NCBI RefSeq assembly: GCF_900100335.1 | Contig: NZ_FNFE01000006.1 | Location: 62,001 to 126,000, forward strand | Source of the DNA: Natronorubrum texcoconense | GTDB taxonomy: Archaea > Halobacteriota > Halobacteria > Halobacteriales > Natrialbaceae | Reading direction: 5' to 3' | Length of the DNA stretch: 64,000 nt | Shown: positions 24,819 to 34,107 of the stretch, in pieces | How the letters are laid out: every line of letters begins with the position of its first letter | How positions within the stretch are numbered: the stretch's first letter is position 1 | The notes under the pieces: generated by a model | What the model was told of the DNA's origin: nothing | The model's input: the letters and a program-made list of their open reading frames with translations, nothing else | The model's database searches: none | Made by a program: the position numbers and the translations under genes

Positions 24819-25504
24819 CGGCGCACCACCTGCCGAAGTCGGCGGCGAAGATACCGGCCACGGCGTTTGAAGTACGCGTCGAAGAGGATTCCGGCAACCA
24901 CTCCGGCGAGGGTAACCCAGACGAACTCACCCATCAGCGTCGCGTTTGCGGTGTCCTGTGACATCCCCGGTTCGGTCAGGAACGAGGTGCCCAGCTGTCG
25001 ATCCATGTTCCATCGAACGATCGCCCACGCCGCACCTGACGCCATCGTCGTCATGACGACCAGCACGACCGTCGCCCAGTGTGTCAGTCGAAGGTCGCTG
25101 AAAGCGAACATATGGAGTTCGACGATGAGAAGCAATGCCAGCCCTGCGACCGAGAGATAGTACCCGAACGTCCCGAGTTCACCACCGAACAGTCCACGAA
25201 TGAGAATCGGGAGCAGTGCCACCACGAGCAGTTCCCACGGCAACATCATCCGCCAGTCCCAGTAGGCGACGGGCGGGGCGAGAACGATGATCGCCGTCGC
25301 CGCGACGAATAGTATCCACAATCTGTCAAGATCGAGCACGCTTTCGAGGAAGACCAGACAGAGGATGCCGACGAGCACCCACGAAATGAGTGCGTTCGTC
25401 CGTCCGCTTCGGAACAGCCGCGCGAGAACGTCCTCCGGCTCGTCCGTCACGGGAGTTGCATTTTCAGTACCCTCACGTTGCATAGCGTGGTCAGTGTTAC
25501 TCAC
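24815..25504 (-). CDS. hypothetical integral membrane protein
   Basis: 229 residues. A ~35-residue polar N-terminus is followed by about six hydrophobic helices, for example ALISWVLVGILCLVFLESVL, LWILFVAATAIIVLAPPVAY and FVWVTLAGVVAGILFDAYF. It ends in a very basic tail (KRRGRYLRRRLRQVVRR), which should be cytoplasmic. I see no named family. It is first gene of a two-gene operon with the DUF2238-like protein, and the pair is probably a membrane complex or related in function, by inference only. Confidence 0.8.
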   Translation of the reverse strand: MSNTDHAMQREGTENATPVTDEPEDVLARLFRSGRTNALISWVLVGILCLVFLESVLDLDRLWILFVAATAIIVLAPPVAYWDWRMMLPWELLVVALLPILIRGLFGGELGTFGYYLSVAGLALLLIVELHMFAFSDLRLTHWATVVLVVMTTMASGAAWAIVRWNMDRQLGTSFLTEPGMSQDTANATLMGEFVWVTLAGVVAGILFDAYFKRRGRYLRRRLRQVVRR

Positions 25505-25608
25505 GCCTCATAAACCCCACAGACGTCTTTGCGATCGTCTCGGCGAGCTGAACCGTTCACGTATCAGCGAACGGCCAAGTCCCATTCGCTGTCGTTCACG
25601 ACGCAGTT

Positions 25609-26211
25609 CTACGTCCGGTATCGTTCCGGGACGTACCCCTCCAGCCGTTCAGGAACGTACCCGAACACGACCGGTGCGAGGGTCGCTAACCGCCGGCGAA
25701 GGCCGGCGTAGACGGCACCGACCACCAGCGCGACGGCGACAACAGCGCGAAACGGTCCCTCGAGGACGACGAGTAGTGGAACGGCGAGGGTCACCAGCAA
25801 CGACAGATCCTCCGGCGCACCGTCGTATCGAACCCACCGCTTCGGTCGCCGCCAGCGTCCGCGAACGTGATCGTAGACCGCGCGTTCGGAGGTTCCCTCC
25901 CACGGGCGGAGCTCGAGGCCGCCGCCGAACCGGTCTGCGTGGCAGTGAACGGCTGCTCCGACGACGATGAATGCCACGCCGACACTCCCGGTCGTTGGAG
26001 CGACCACTGCGACGAGCGCCAGCGGAAGTGCGAGGAGTGTGTAGATCGTCGGATAGTGGAGCGTCCGGCGATGGCCGGCGTACAGATCCAAGTCCGGAAC
26101 GAGACTCCCGACGAGGGCCCCCGTGAGCGCGGCTGGCGCAATATCGGGCGACAGGACCAGGAGTGGCGCCGCTATCGCCAGTCCGATCACCGCGTGGGTT
26201 GGTAACATCAT
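25609..26211 (-). CDS. membrane-bound metal-dependent hydrolase-like protein
   Basis: 200 residues from ATG 26211 (MMLPTHAVIGLAIAAPLLVL). His/Asp motifs sit next to membrane helices: LPTHAVIG, SLVPDLDLYAGHRRTLHYP and VHCHADRFGGGLELRPW. This resembles YdjM-like membrane hydrolases and haloarchaeal relatives. The C-terminus repeats a short element (YVPERLEGYVPERYRT). The long frame upstream of the ATG lacks membrane or family character, so I reject the earlier starts. Confidence 0.8.
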   Translation of the reverse strand: MMLPTHAVIGLAIAAPLLVLSPDIAPAALTGALVGSLVPDLDLYAGHRRTLHYPTIYTLLALPLALVAVVAPTTGSVGVAFIVVGAAVHCHADRFGGGLELRPWEGTSERAVYDHVRGRWRRPKRWVRYDGAPEDLSLLVTLAVPLLVVLEGPFRAVVAVALVVGAVYAGLRRRLATLAPVVFGYVPERLEGYVPERYRT

Positions 26212-26680
26212 CGGTTCGGTGAGCCTCTCTGGGCGGAACGACGTAACGGCTGCAGATGAGTTCTTCGACACCCGATAATCTGCGGATCTGTCCGTACAGT
26301 GAGGTGCAGGGGTCCAAAACGGCCCAGTTCGACGTGCGTATCGCATCGATTCGTTGCTCGCCCGCTCCGTTTTCGCTCCCGTGGCGAACCAACCTCGACC
26401 GCGATCCCGAGTGTATCGATCGACTGGTCCGCGACGGCGAGCGAGAGGCCAGGTCGTTCCTCGAGACGATCTGGCGCGTGGCGGTCGCCACCAACGTCCG
26501 TTCGAGGAGCTACGCACCGGGACGCCGACTTCACCGGCCCAACTCGAGGGCGTTCGCAGACGTCCACGTGGGCTCTCGGGTCCCGATCGAAGAGCAGTGT
26601 TACGAGCGGTCCGTCGTAACGCCTTTCGTCTCACCGCCAAAACATGCAGAGAAGATGTCCCTGCGGAGGAGGGTCTACCA
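26212..26680. other. 469-bp intergenic region between divergent genes; weak ORF
   Basis: The region separates the minus-strand hydrolase-like gene from trkA. One plus-strand frame (26256-26693, 145 codons) has GC-rich third positions in its middle (about 26390-26520), as real haloarchaeal genes do. It has no family resemblance I can name and overlaps the trkA start. It may be a decayed or lineage-specific gene. Otherwise the region should contain both promoters; AT-rich sequence occurs near 26260-26290. Confidence 0.25.
26663..26672 (+). promoter_or_regulatory. Shine-Dalgarno sequence of trkA
   Basis: The purine run GCGGAGGAGG lies 9-18 bases before the trkA ATG at 26681 and is complementary to the archaeal 16S rRNA 3' end. 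It fixes the start there rather than at the upstream in-frame codons and shows this gene is on a leadered transcript, which is a minority situation in haloarchaea. Confidence 0.6.
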
Positions 26681-28015
26681 ATGTATGTACTAATCGTCGG
26701 CGCAGGTCAGGTCGGGAAGATGATCGCCTCGAACCTCCAAGACTCACACGACGTCGCCGTCGTCGAACGTGACTCGGAGATCGCCGAGGAGATCAGCTAC
26801 TCCTACGACGTGCTCTCGGTGCAGGGCGACGGGACCGAACTCGAGACCCTTCGGGAAGCCGGTCTCGAGCGAGCGGATCTGATCGTCGCGTGTACCGACA
26901 GCGACGAGACGAACATCGTCGTCTGCGGCACGGCCAAGAGCGTGAGCGAGACGTTCACGATCGCTCGCGTTCGCCGTCGCACGCTGTTGAACACCTGGGA
27001 GGGATCGGCGGGCGCGTTCGGTGTCGACTTCATGGTCTGTACCGACCTGCTGGTCGCCCAGACGATCTTCCGGATCTCCGGCTTCCCGCAGGCCCAGGAC
27101 GTCGAGATGTTCGCCGGCGGGCTCGTCAGGATGGCCGAGTTCGATATCGGCTCGGACAGCCCGCTCGTCGGCCAACGCGTCGAGGAGGCGGATCAGTACG
27201 ATTCGATGACGTTCGCCGGCGTCTTCCGGGACGACGAGATGATCGTCGCCCGCGGTGAGACCGTCTTCAGTGCGGGCGACCGGATCGTCGTTATCGGCAG
27301 CCCCAATTCGGTCAAGGAGTTCGCGATGGCGACCGTCACCGACACGACCTCGAGTACGGACGACGTGGTCATCGTCGGCGGCAGCGAGATCGGCTTTCAG
27401 ACCGCCCGCGAGTTCGAGGCCCACGGGTTCGAGCCGCGACTGGTCGAACGGGATCACGATCGCGCTCGCGAAATCGCCGAAGCCCTCCCCAAGACGTTCG
27501 TTATGGAGAGCGACGCAACCGATACGGAGTTTCTCGCCCGCGAGCACATCGACGAGGCCGATATCGTGATCGCCGCCCTCGACAGCGACGAGAAGAACCT
27601 GCTCGTCTCCCTCCTCGCTCGCCGGGTCGGCGTCGATCGAACCGTCGCTGTCATCGAGAACACCGAGTACGGCGACCTCTTCGAGACCGTCGGGATCGAC
27701 GTCGCGATCAATCCCCGCGAGGAGACGGCCGAGGAGATCGTCCGCTTCACTCGCACCGATCAGACCGAGAAGATCGCCATGCTCGAGCACGACCGCGCCG
27801 AGGTCATCGAGGTCGAACTCGGATCGGGGAGCGCGTTGATCGGTCGTCAGATCGCGGATTCGATGGCCGAACTTCCCGAGTGCGTCGTTATCGGGGCGAT
27901 CTCACGCGGCGGCGAACTCATTACCCCGCGCGGGACGACGGTTCCGGAGGCGGGCGACCACGTCGTGCTGTTCGTCGACGCGACGGTACTCGACGAGGTT
28001 TCGGCGGTGTTGTGA
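26681..28015 (+). CDS. trkA: Trk potassium uptake system regulatory protein TrkA
   Basis: 444 residues with the full duplicated layout RCK_N - RCK_C - RCK_N - RCK_C. The first Rossmann motif is VGAGQVGKMIA (6-16) and the second is VGGSEIGFQTA (about 229-239). Acidic residues end the beta2 strands (VVERD and LVERD). TrkA binds NAD(H)/ATP and gates the TrkH potassium channel in the membrane; TrkH is not in this window. Potassium uptake is central to salt-in osmoadaptation. An RCK_C-containing Lrp regulator follows 112 bp downstream on the same strand. Confidence 0.95.
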   Translation: MYVLIVGAGQVGKMIASNLQDSHDVAVVERDSEIAEEISYSYDVLSVQGDGTELETLREAGLERADLIVACTDSDETNIVVCGTAKSVSETFTIARVRRRTLLNTWEGSAGAFGVDFMVCTDLLVAQTIFRISGFPQAQDVEMFAGGLVRMAEFDIGSDSPLVGQRVEEADQYDSMTFAGVFRDDEMIVARGETVFSAGDRIVVIGSPNSVKEFAMATVTDTTSSTDDVVIVGGSEIGFQTAREFEAHGFEPRLVERDHDRAREIAEALPKTFVMESDATDTEFLAREHIDEADIVIAALDSDEKNLLVSLLARRVGVDRTVAVIENTEYGDLFETVGIDVAINPREETAEEIVRFTRTDQTEKIAMLEHDRAEVIEVELGSGSALIGRQIADSMAELPECVVIGAISRGGELITPRGTTVPEAGDHVVLFVDATVLDEVSAVL

Positions 28016-28127
28016 TGGCGTCGATCGCCGAAACCCGTCGCCACCGACGAGGATCGTCTCGATTCGATGGCCAGCGAGACGCGATCAAAAGGGAGCATCC
28101 TTCAATCCCGCTGCCGTACGGGTCGCT

Positions 28128-28877
28128 ATGAGTATTCGTCTCGACGAAGTGAACAGACGGATCATCCACGCGTTGATGGGGGACGCGCGAAACACGTCCG
28201 CGCCGACGATCGCCGACGAAGTCGGCGTCTCCCCGGCGACGATCCGGAACCGGATCGCCCAACTCGAGGACGCCGGGATCATCCGCGGCTATCACGCGAA
28301 CGTCGATTTCGACGCCGCCGCCGAAATGTTGCGCACGCTCTACGTGGGGACGGCCCCCATCGAGGAGCGGGCGCGAATCGCCCAGCAGGCCCGAACGATC
28401 ACGGGCGTCGTCAACGTCCGGGAGTTCGTCGCCGGACAGGAGAACCTGCACGTGCTCGCCGTCGGGGACGACGTCGAGGCGATGAACGACGTCGCTCGAG
28501 AACTCACTTCCCTCGGGATCGCCATCGAGGACGAAAAGGTCGTGCGGACGGAGCAGTTTCAGGCCTATCACCCCTTCGGGCCGGCCGAAACACACCAGCA
28601 GTTCTCCGACTACATCAGTCTCGCGGGAGGGAACAAAGTCGTCGAACTCACCGTCGACGACGACGCACCGATCGCCGGCATGACCTTAGAGCGCGCCGCG
28701 CGCGAGGGGGTTCTCGAGGACGGCGTGCTCGTCGTCTCCATCGAACGCGACGACGCCGTCCTGACGCCGCGGGGTGACAGCAAGATTCGAGCCGGCGACA
28801 TCCTGACGGTCCTCTCTCGAGGCGGCTTTACCGAGCGTATGTTCGAAATTTTCGAAGCCGGATCGAACGAGCGGTAG
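28128..28877 (+). CDS. Lrp/AsnC-type regulator fused to a TrkA C-terminal (RCK_C) domain
   Basis: 249 residues. The AsnC winged helix occupies 1-~60 (LDEVNRRIIHALMGDARNT, VSPATIRNRIAQLEDAG), a RAM/ACT-like domain ~65-140, and an RCK_C domain ~165-240 (VVELTVDDDAPIAGMTLERA, ending DSKIRAGDILTVLSR). Such regulators probably sense a small ligand through RCK_C and act on potassium or amino-acid transport genes. Its position between trkA and two amino-acid permeases supports that. The ligand itself is inference. Confidence 0.9.
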   Translation: MSIRLDEVNRRIIHALMGDARNTSAPTIADEVGVSPATIRNRIAQLEDAGIIRGYHANVDFDAAAEMLRTLYVGTAPIEERARIAQQARTITGVVNVREFVAGQENLHVLAVGDDVEAMNDVARELTSLGIAIEDEKVVRTEQFQAYHPFGPAETHQQFSDYISLAGGNKVVELTVDDDAPIAGMTLERAAREGVLEDGVLVVSIERDDAVLTPRGDSKIRAGDILTVLSRGGFTERMFEIFEAGSNER

Positions 28878-28975
28878 CTCGCAGAGAGCGACCGACTCGA
28901 GCGTCGTCAGGTTAAAATTACACGGCTGAGCCGCCAGCCGTTCGAACGCGCGCCGAGTGGGAGTGCGGGTGGATC

Positions 28976-31333
28976 TCAGTTGTCCCGTCGACCGAACAGT
29001 CGGTCCCACAGCGACCGTTTCGTCGGACGCTCGGCCAGCAGGACCGAACACTCGACCTCGTTGACGACGCTGTACGCCAGCGAACCGCCGATGAGCCGCG
29101 AGAGCAGTCCGCGCTCGGTCGCGCCGATGATGACCATCGTGTGATCGCGAGCCGCCGTGGCGATCGCGTCCTCGACGTCGCCGCTGGTATCGATACGGAT
29201 CGTCGCGTCCTCGAGGCCGCGGTCTGCCGCCCACTCGGTCAGGAACGCTTCCCCGTCGTCCTTCTCGCCCTCGTCGACGACGTTCAACAGCGTGATCTCG
29301 GAGCCGAGCTGATCGCGCATGTAGCGGGCCATCTCGGCGCTGAGATCGGAGTCCGGACCGCCGGCGGTCGGCACGAGCACGCGGTCGGTCTCGAGCCCTC
29401 GGTCGTTCAGGACGAGGAAGTCACACGGCAGATTGTGCGTGAGTTCGTCGAGCGGCCGTTCCGCGCGGCCGGCGGTCCACGGACGACCGGGACCCCAGCC
29501 CATGACGACGGTATCGGCGTTCTCGCGGCGAGCCACGTTGAACACCTCTTCGAATGAGCGGTGGGAGACGACCGTCCGGATGTCGACGGGAACGTCGAGC
29601 GTTTCCGTACTCTCGCGAACCTGGGTCATCAGCCGCTCGGATTCTTCGTCGATACGACGAATGTGTTCGGAGCCTTCCCGTAGCGGCGTCTGGTCGGGCA
29701 CTTCGACGATGTGAACCGCCTTTACCCGTCCGTCGTTGGCCTTTGCAACCACGCTCGCCAGCGAGAGCAGTTGGGACTCAGTACGGGGGTTCGAGACCGG
29801 GACGACGACGGTGTAGTCGTCGTTCTTCGCCGGCTTGGCGGCTTCCACAGCGGTGACGGCGGCGTCCGGCATCTCGTCGGACCGCGAGAGAACGTAGTCG
29901 CTCAGGATCCCTTCCCGGTCGGTCTTCGTTCGGGCGTACGTGAAGTACCACGCGATCGCAAAGACGACGAAGACCACGCTGATCGCGGTTGCGAGCGGAT
30001 CCATGAAGTAGATCAACGCGAGCGAGAGGACGAAGCCGGCGATCGGCGTCAACGGGTAGAACGGGACCTCGAAGTCGGGATCGTACTCCGGCGGATTCGT
30101 CTCGCGGAAGACGATCAGCGAGGCGTTGATCAGCGCGTAGACGACCAGATGGAGGACGCTCGCCGCACTCGAGAGGATCGCGACGGTCTCCCCGAGAGCG
30201 ACGATAAAGACGATGATCATCCCGCCGGTGACGGCGATCGACCGATACGGCGTCGCGTATTTGGGGTGGATCTCGTTGAGCTTCGGGGTGACGATCTTGT
30301 CCCGGCCCATCGCGAAGTTGATTCGGGCCGAGGCGAGGATCGAGGCGTTCGCACTCGAGGCAGTCGCGAGCAGCGCCGCGAGCGTGATCGACGTCACGCC
30401 GGCGCCGAGAATCGGAATGTCGAAGCCGACGACCGCGAACTGGTAGTCGAAGACGATCTCGGCGGCGTAGGTCATCGGCGCGTTCTCGACGGTCTCGAGG
30501 AAGAACTCCTCGTGTGGAATCAGTCCCATCAGAAGGCCGACGAGGATCGTGTAGATGACCATCACGATCCCGACGCTGCCGATGATCGCGATCGGGAGGT
30601 TTCGCCCCGGGTTCTTCAGTTCCTCGCCGATCGTCGCGATCTTCGCGTAGCCCAGATAGGAAACGAACACGAGCGCCGCACCGGGGAGGATCGCTCCCGC
30701 TCCCTCGGGCGTGTAGCTCCCGTCGGCGGTGACGGTCCCCCAGTCGAACGAGAAGAAACCGACGATAGCGAAGATCGTCAGCAGGCCGAGCAGGAGCGTG
30801 ACGATGGCGGTCTGGATGCCGCCGGTCTCCTTTGCGCCCATGTAGTTGACCCCGACGAACACGATTCCGGCGAGTACCGCGCCGATCTGAATGTCGCTGA
30901 GGACGAGCGGTCCGAGCACAATTGTCGGGAGGAGAGCGAGTTCCCCGACACCGGGGATCGGGACGACGACCCCATCGAGCAGATCGGCGAGATAGCCGCC
31001 GAAGCCGATACAGTAGAACGCGCTCGCGAAGGCGAGACCGATCCAGTCACCCATCCCCGAGATCGAGCCGAACAGCGGTCCGAGCGCCCGATTGATGTAG
31101 TAGTACGCGCCGCCGGCTTTCGGCATCGCGGTCCCGAGTTCGCTCACCGAGAACGCGTTTATCATGGCGATCATCCCACCGATAATAAACGAGATGACGA
31201 CCGCCGGGCCGGCTTCCTGTGCGGCGATACCGGGCAGGACGAAGATTCCCGCACCGACCATCGTTCCGATTCCGATCGCGAGCGCAGAGATCAGGCCGAG
31301 GTCCTTCGCGAGTTCCTCGTCGCCACCGCTCAT
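28976..31333 (-). CDS. APC-family amino-acid permease fused to two UspA domains
   Basis: 785 residues. The N-terminal ~460 residues form a 12-helix APC transporter: GIGTMVGAGIFVLPGIAAQEAGP contains the substrate-binding GAGIF, and ASSANASILASARINFAMGRD follows. The C-terminal ~290 residues contain two universal-stress-protein folds. The first starts DYTVVVPVSN and ends near VVMGWGPGR. The second starts DRVLVPTAGGPDSD and ends with the nucleotide-binding-like GATERGLLSRLIGGSL. It imports amino acids or amines, and the cytoplasmic UspA pair probably senses nucleotides. It is the downstream copy of a tandem paralogous pair. Confidence 0.92.
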   Translation of the reverse strand: MSGGDEELAKDLGLISALAIGIGTMVGAGIFVLPGIAAQEAGPAVVISFIIGGMIAMINAFSVSELGTAMPKAGGAYYYINRALGPLFGSISGMGDWIGLAFASAFYCIGFGGYLADLLDGVVVPIPGVGELALLPTIVLGPLVLSDIQIGAVLAGIVFVGVNYMGAKETGGIQTAIVTLLLGLLTIFAIVGFFSFDWGTVTADGSYTPEGAGAILPGAALVFVSYLGYAKIATIGEELKNPGRNLPIAIIGSVGIVMVIYTILVGLLMGLIPHEEFFLETVENAPMTYAAEIVFDYQFAVVGFDIPILGAGVTSITLAALLATASSANASILASARINFAMGRDKIVTPKLNEIHPKYATPYRSIAVTGGMIIVFIVALGETVAILSSAASVLHLVVYALINASLIVFRETNPPEYDPDFEVPFYPLTPIAGFVLSLALIYFMDPLATAISVVFVVFAIAWYFTYARTKTDREGILSDYVLSRSDEMPDAAVTAVEAAKPAKNDDYTVVVPVSNPRTESQLLSLASVVAKANDGRVKAVHIVEVPDQTPLREGSEHIRRIDEESERLMTQVRESTETLDVPVDIRTVVSHRSFEEVFNVARRENADTVVMGWGPGRPWTAGRAERPLDELTHNLPCDFLVLNDRGLETDRVLVPTAGGPDSDLSAEMARYMRDQLGSEITLLNVVDEGEKDDGEAFLTEWAADRGLEDATIRIDTSGDVEDAIATAARDHTMVIIGATERGLLSRLIGGSLAYSVVNEVECSVLLAERPTKRSLWDRLFGRRDN

Positions 31334-31527
31334 CGTCGGTGCCTCCGTCTCGAGCGACTGTCGAATACCAGTACAAGTGACATAGGTAGGTTCGGAGCGT
31401 GATCGCTACTCCTGGTATACTGACCGATGAATCGTCGGCCCTTAGTATTTCGCTTTCCGGATTCCAGAGGTGAAATAGTGGCGAAACCCGAATATAGATC
31501 GTTACTATTATCGGATCCGGATCCCAC

Positions 31528-33828
31528 TCACTCGGTTCTGTCGGTGGGATCCGGCGTCGCCGGCTCCGGCGTGACACCGGTTTCGTCCGTCGTCTCGTCG
31601 CGCCGGGTGCCGAAAATTCGCTCTCGAGTCGTCCGTTTGTGACGTTTCTCGGCGAGCAACACCGAGCAGTCGACGTCCTCGAGGACGTCGAGGATGAGCG
31701 AGCCACGGGCGAGTCGCGAGAGGACGCCCTTCTCCGTCGCACCGATAATCAGTAGGGATGCGTCCGATGCAGCCTCGGCGATCCGCGTCTGGACATCCCC
31801 AGTCTCGACCGTACACCTCGCGTCTTCGAGCCCGCGCTCAGCGGCCCATTCTTCGAGGAACTGACGGCCTCGTTCGCGGTCGTCGGCGACGTGCAACAGC
31901 GTGACGCTCGCGTCGAACTGGTCTTGCAGTGCACGCGCGATGGCGGCTGCGAGATCCGAGTCGGGACCGCCGGCGGTCGGAAGCAGGATCCGGGACGGAT
32001 CGAAACCGCGGTCGCGGAAGACGAGGAAGTCACACGGCAGCGACCGCGCGAGTTCGTCGAATCTGGTTTCGACGCGACCCGGCGAACCGTGTGAATCCGG
32101 CCCCCAGCCCATCACGCAGCTGTCGACACCGTACCGTTTCGCGGCGTCGAACACCTCCTCGATGCCCCGGTGGGAGAGCACTACGTGTGTTTCCACGTCG
32201 ACGCCGTACGTCTCGGCGTTGGCTCGCGCCTGCTCGAGCAGGTGCGAGGCCGCTTCGTGGTCCTTCTGTTTGCGGGCGGCACGTAGCGACGTCTGGTCGG
32301 GCACCTGCTCGATGTTGACAGCGACGACCGTCCCGTCGTTCTGGGCGGCGATGGCCGAACCGAGCGTGATGAGATGCTTTTCGTGAGCGGGGTTCGCGAG
32401 CGGGACCATCACTCGGTAGTCACCACCCTCGGGCTTTACGGTCGTGGTTGCGGATATCGCCGCGTTCGGAAGCTCTTCCGAGCGCTCGAGGACGTAGTCG
32501 GCCAGAACGCCCGGCGATTCGATCTCCGAACGGGCGTAGCCGAGATACCAGACGACGCCGAAGATGACGAATCCGAGCGAGAGCAGGATGACGATCGGCT
32601 CGATGAACGCGATCAGGGCGAACGAGAATACCGCACCGAGGATCGGGGTGATGGGATAAAGTGGAACGGTAAAATCGGGATCATACCCCTCCGGTTCGGC
32701 CTCGCGGAAAACGATCAACGCGAGGTTCAACAGTCCGTAAACGATGAGGTGGAGAACGCTTCCCGCGCTCGCGAGCAGCTCGAGGTTTCCGAACGCGATA
32801 AAGATGAGGATGAACGCGCCGGTAATCCCGATCGCCCGGTACGGTGTCGCATAACGCGGATGGATCTCGTTGATCTTCGGCGAGATCAGTTTGTCCCGTC
32901 CCATCGCGAAGTTGATCCGAGAGGATGCGAGGATCGACGCATTCGCCGACGAGGCGGTCGCGAGCAGTCCGCCGAGCAACAGCGCTATTGCACCGACGGG
33001 ACCGATCAACATCTCGGCGACGTCGACGACGGCGGTTTCGTTGTTGGCGACCACGTCGGTTTCGACGGCCGCGAGCACCGCCAGGAGAATTAGCGCGTAC
33101 ATCACGGTGACAATCACGACGCTGCCGATCACGGCCCGGGGAAGGTTCTTTCCCGGCTCCTGAATCTCTTCGGCGACGGACGTAATCTGAACGAAGCCGA
33201 GGTAGGAGACGAACACCAGCCCCGTCACCGGAAGCAGGGGCGCCCAGCCGAAGGGATCGATCGGTCGAAGCGTCTCCAGATTTGCGTTGAGCAGCCCGAA
33301 CAGGGTGAACACTGCCAGAATCCCCATGAGAGTGATGACAATGACGTTCTGTAGCTTCCCCGTCTCCTTCGCGCCGACGTAGTTGACCCCGATGAAGAAC
33401 GCCCCACCGACCAGTCCGATCAACTGGGCGGGCTCGAGACCGACGGGGCCGAGCGACACTGACGAGATGCTCACGAACTGATGGACGTACTCACCGAAAC
33501 CGTACATGTAGAACGCCGAAGCGAACGCGAGCCCCATCCAGTTGCCCCAGCCGGCGATCGAGCCGAACAGTGGCCCGAGCCCCTGATTCACGTAGTAGTA
33601 CGCACCGCCGGAAACGGGCATCGCCGTTCCGAGTTCGGACGCCGAGAGTGCCGTCAACAACGCGATTCCGCCGCCGATGACGAACGCCAGCGCCGCCAGC
33701 GGCCCGAGTTCTGCGACCGCCGGTCCGGGAAGGACGAAAATACCCGCACCGATCATGGTCCCGACGCCGATCGTTAGCGCTGCGAGCGGACCGAGGTCTT
33801 TGGCGAGTTCTTCGTCGCCTCCGCTCAT
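31528..33828 (-). CDS. APC-family amino-acid permease fused to two UspA domains (paralogue)
   Basis: 766 residues with the same layout as the gene at 28976: MSGGDEELAKDLG start, GVGTMIGAGIFVLPGPAVAELGP, 12 helices, ASSANASILASSRINFAMGRD, then two UspA folds (DYRMVMPLANP... and SRILLPTAGGPDSD...GATEKGVLSRLARGSL). The C-terminus carries a 25-residue acidic/Thr tail. Both genes open with the same nine residues, so this is a tandem duplication that has since diverged. A 194-bp gap between the genes contains an AT-rich stretch (about 31440-31520), so separate promoters are likely. Confidence 0.92.
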   Translation of the reverse strand: MSGGDEELAKDLGPLAALTIGVGTMIGAGIFVLPGPAVAELGPLAALAFVIGGGIALLTALSASELGTAMPVSGGAYYYVNQGLGPLFGSIAGWGNWMGLAFASAFYMYGFGEYVHQFVSISSVSLGPVGLEPAQLIGLVGGAFFIGVNYVGAKETGKLQNVIVITLMGILAVFTLFGLLNANLETLRPIDPFGWAPLLPVTGLVFVSYLGFVQITSVAEEIQEPGKNLPRAVIGSVVIVTVMYALILLAVLAAVETDVVANNETAVVDVAEMLIGPVGAIALLLGGLLATASSANASILASSRINFAMGRDKLISPKINEIHPRYATPYRAIGITGAFILIFIAFGNLELLASAGSVLHLIVYGLLNLALIVFREAEPEGYDPDFTVPLYPITPILGAVFSFALIAFIEPIVILLSLGFVIFGVVWYLGYARSEIESPGVLADYVLERSEELPNAAISATTTVKPEGGDYRVMVPLANPAHEKHLITLGSAIAAQNDGTVVAVNIEQVPDQTSLRAARKQKDHEAASHLLEQARANAETYGVDVETHVVLSHRGIEEVFDAAKRYGVDSCVMGWGPDSHGSPGRVETRFDELARSLPCDFLVFRDRGFDPSRILLPTAGGPDSDLAAAIARALQDQFDASVTLLHVADDRERGRQFLEEWAAERGLEDARCTVETGDVQTRIAEAASDASLLIIGATEKGVLSRLARGSLILDVLEDVDCSVLLAEKRHKRTTRERIFGTRRDETTDETGVTPEPATPDPTDRTE

Positions 33829-34107
33829 CGTTTCCTCCTCGTCGCCAGTCCGTCGGAAATCGACAGTGTGTGGTGTATCATGCTGTGGTTACGACCGCCG
33901 GAATCGGTACGCCGAATAGCCACCCCGAGACGATATTCGAGTTCGGTGGGGACGCTCTCGAATCGAGAGCCCCGTCTGAATGGAGAGCATCCCGGATATA
34001 GTGACCGAAGAAGGACTTTGCCCTTAATAGGTTCGTTTGCCGGCCGAAATCGGCTGTCGTCGATTTTCCGTCCCTCTCGAGCGCACAGGAGAACTCAACG
34101 GCGTCGA
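33829..34107. other. intergenic region upstream of the permease pair
   Basis: Nothing coding is seen. It holds the promoter of the minus-strand permease at 33828. The long plus-strand frame that crosses it (33868-35301) is an Arg/Asp/Gln-rich antisense shadow of the DUF63 gene. Confidence 0.5.

Noticed and set aside
29711-31402. 563-codon plus-strand ORF over the APC permease
   Set aside because: The translation is Asp/Arg/Glu-rich low complexity and lies opposite a strongly conserved transporter gene.
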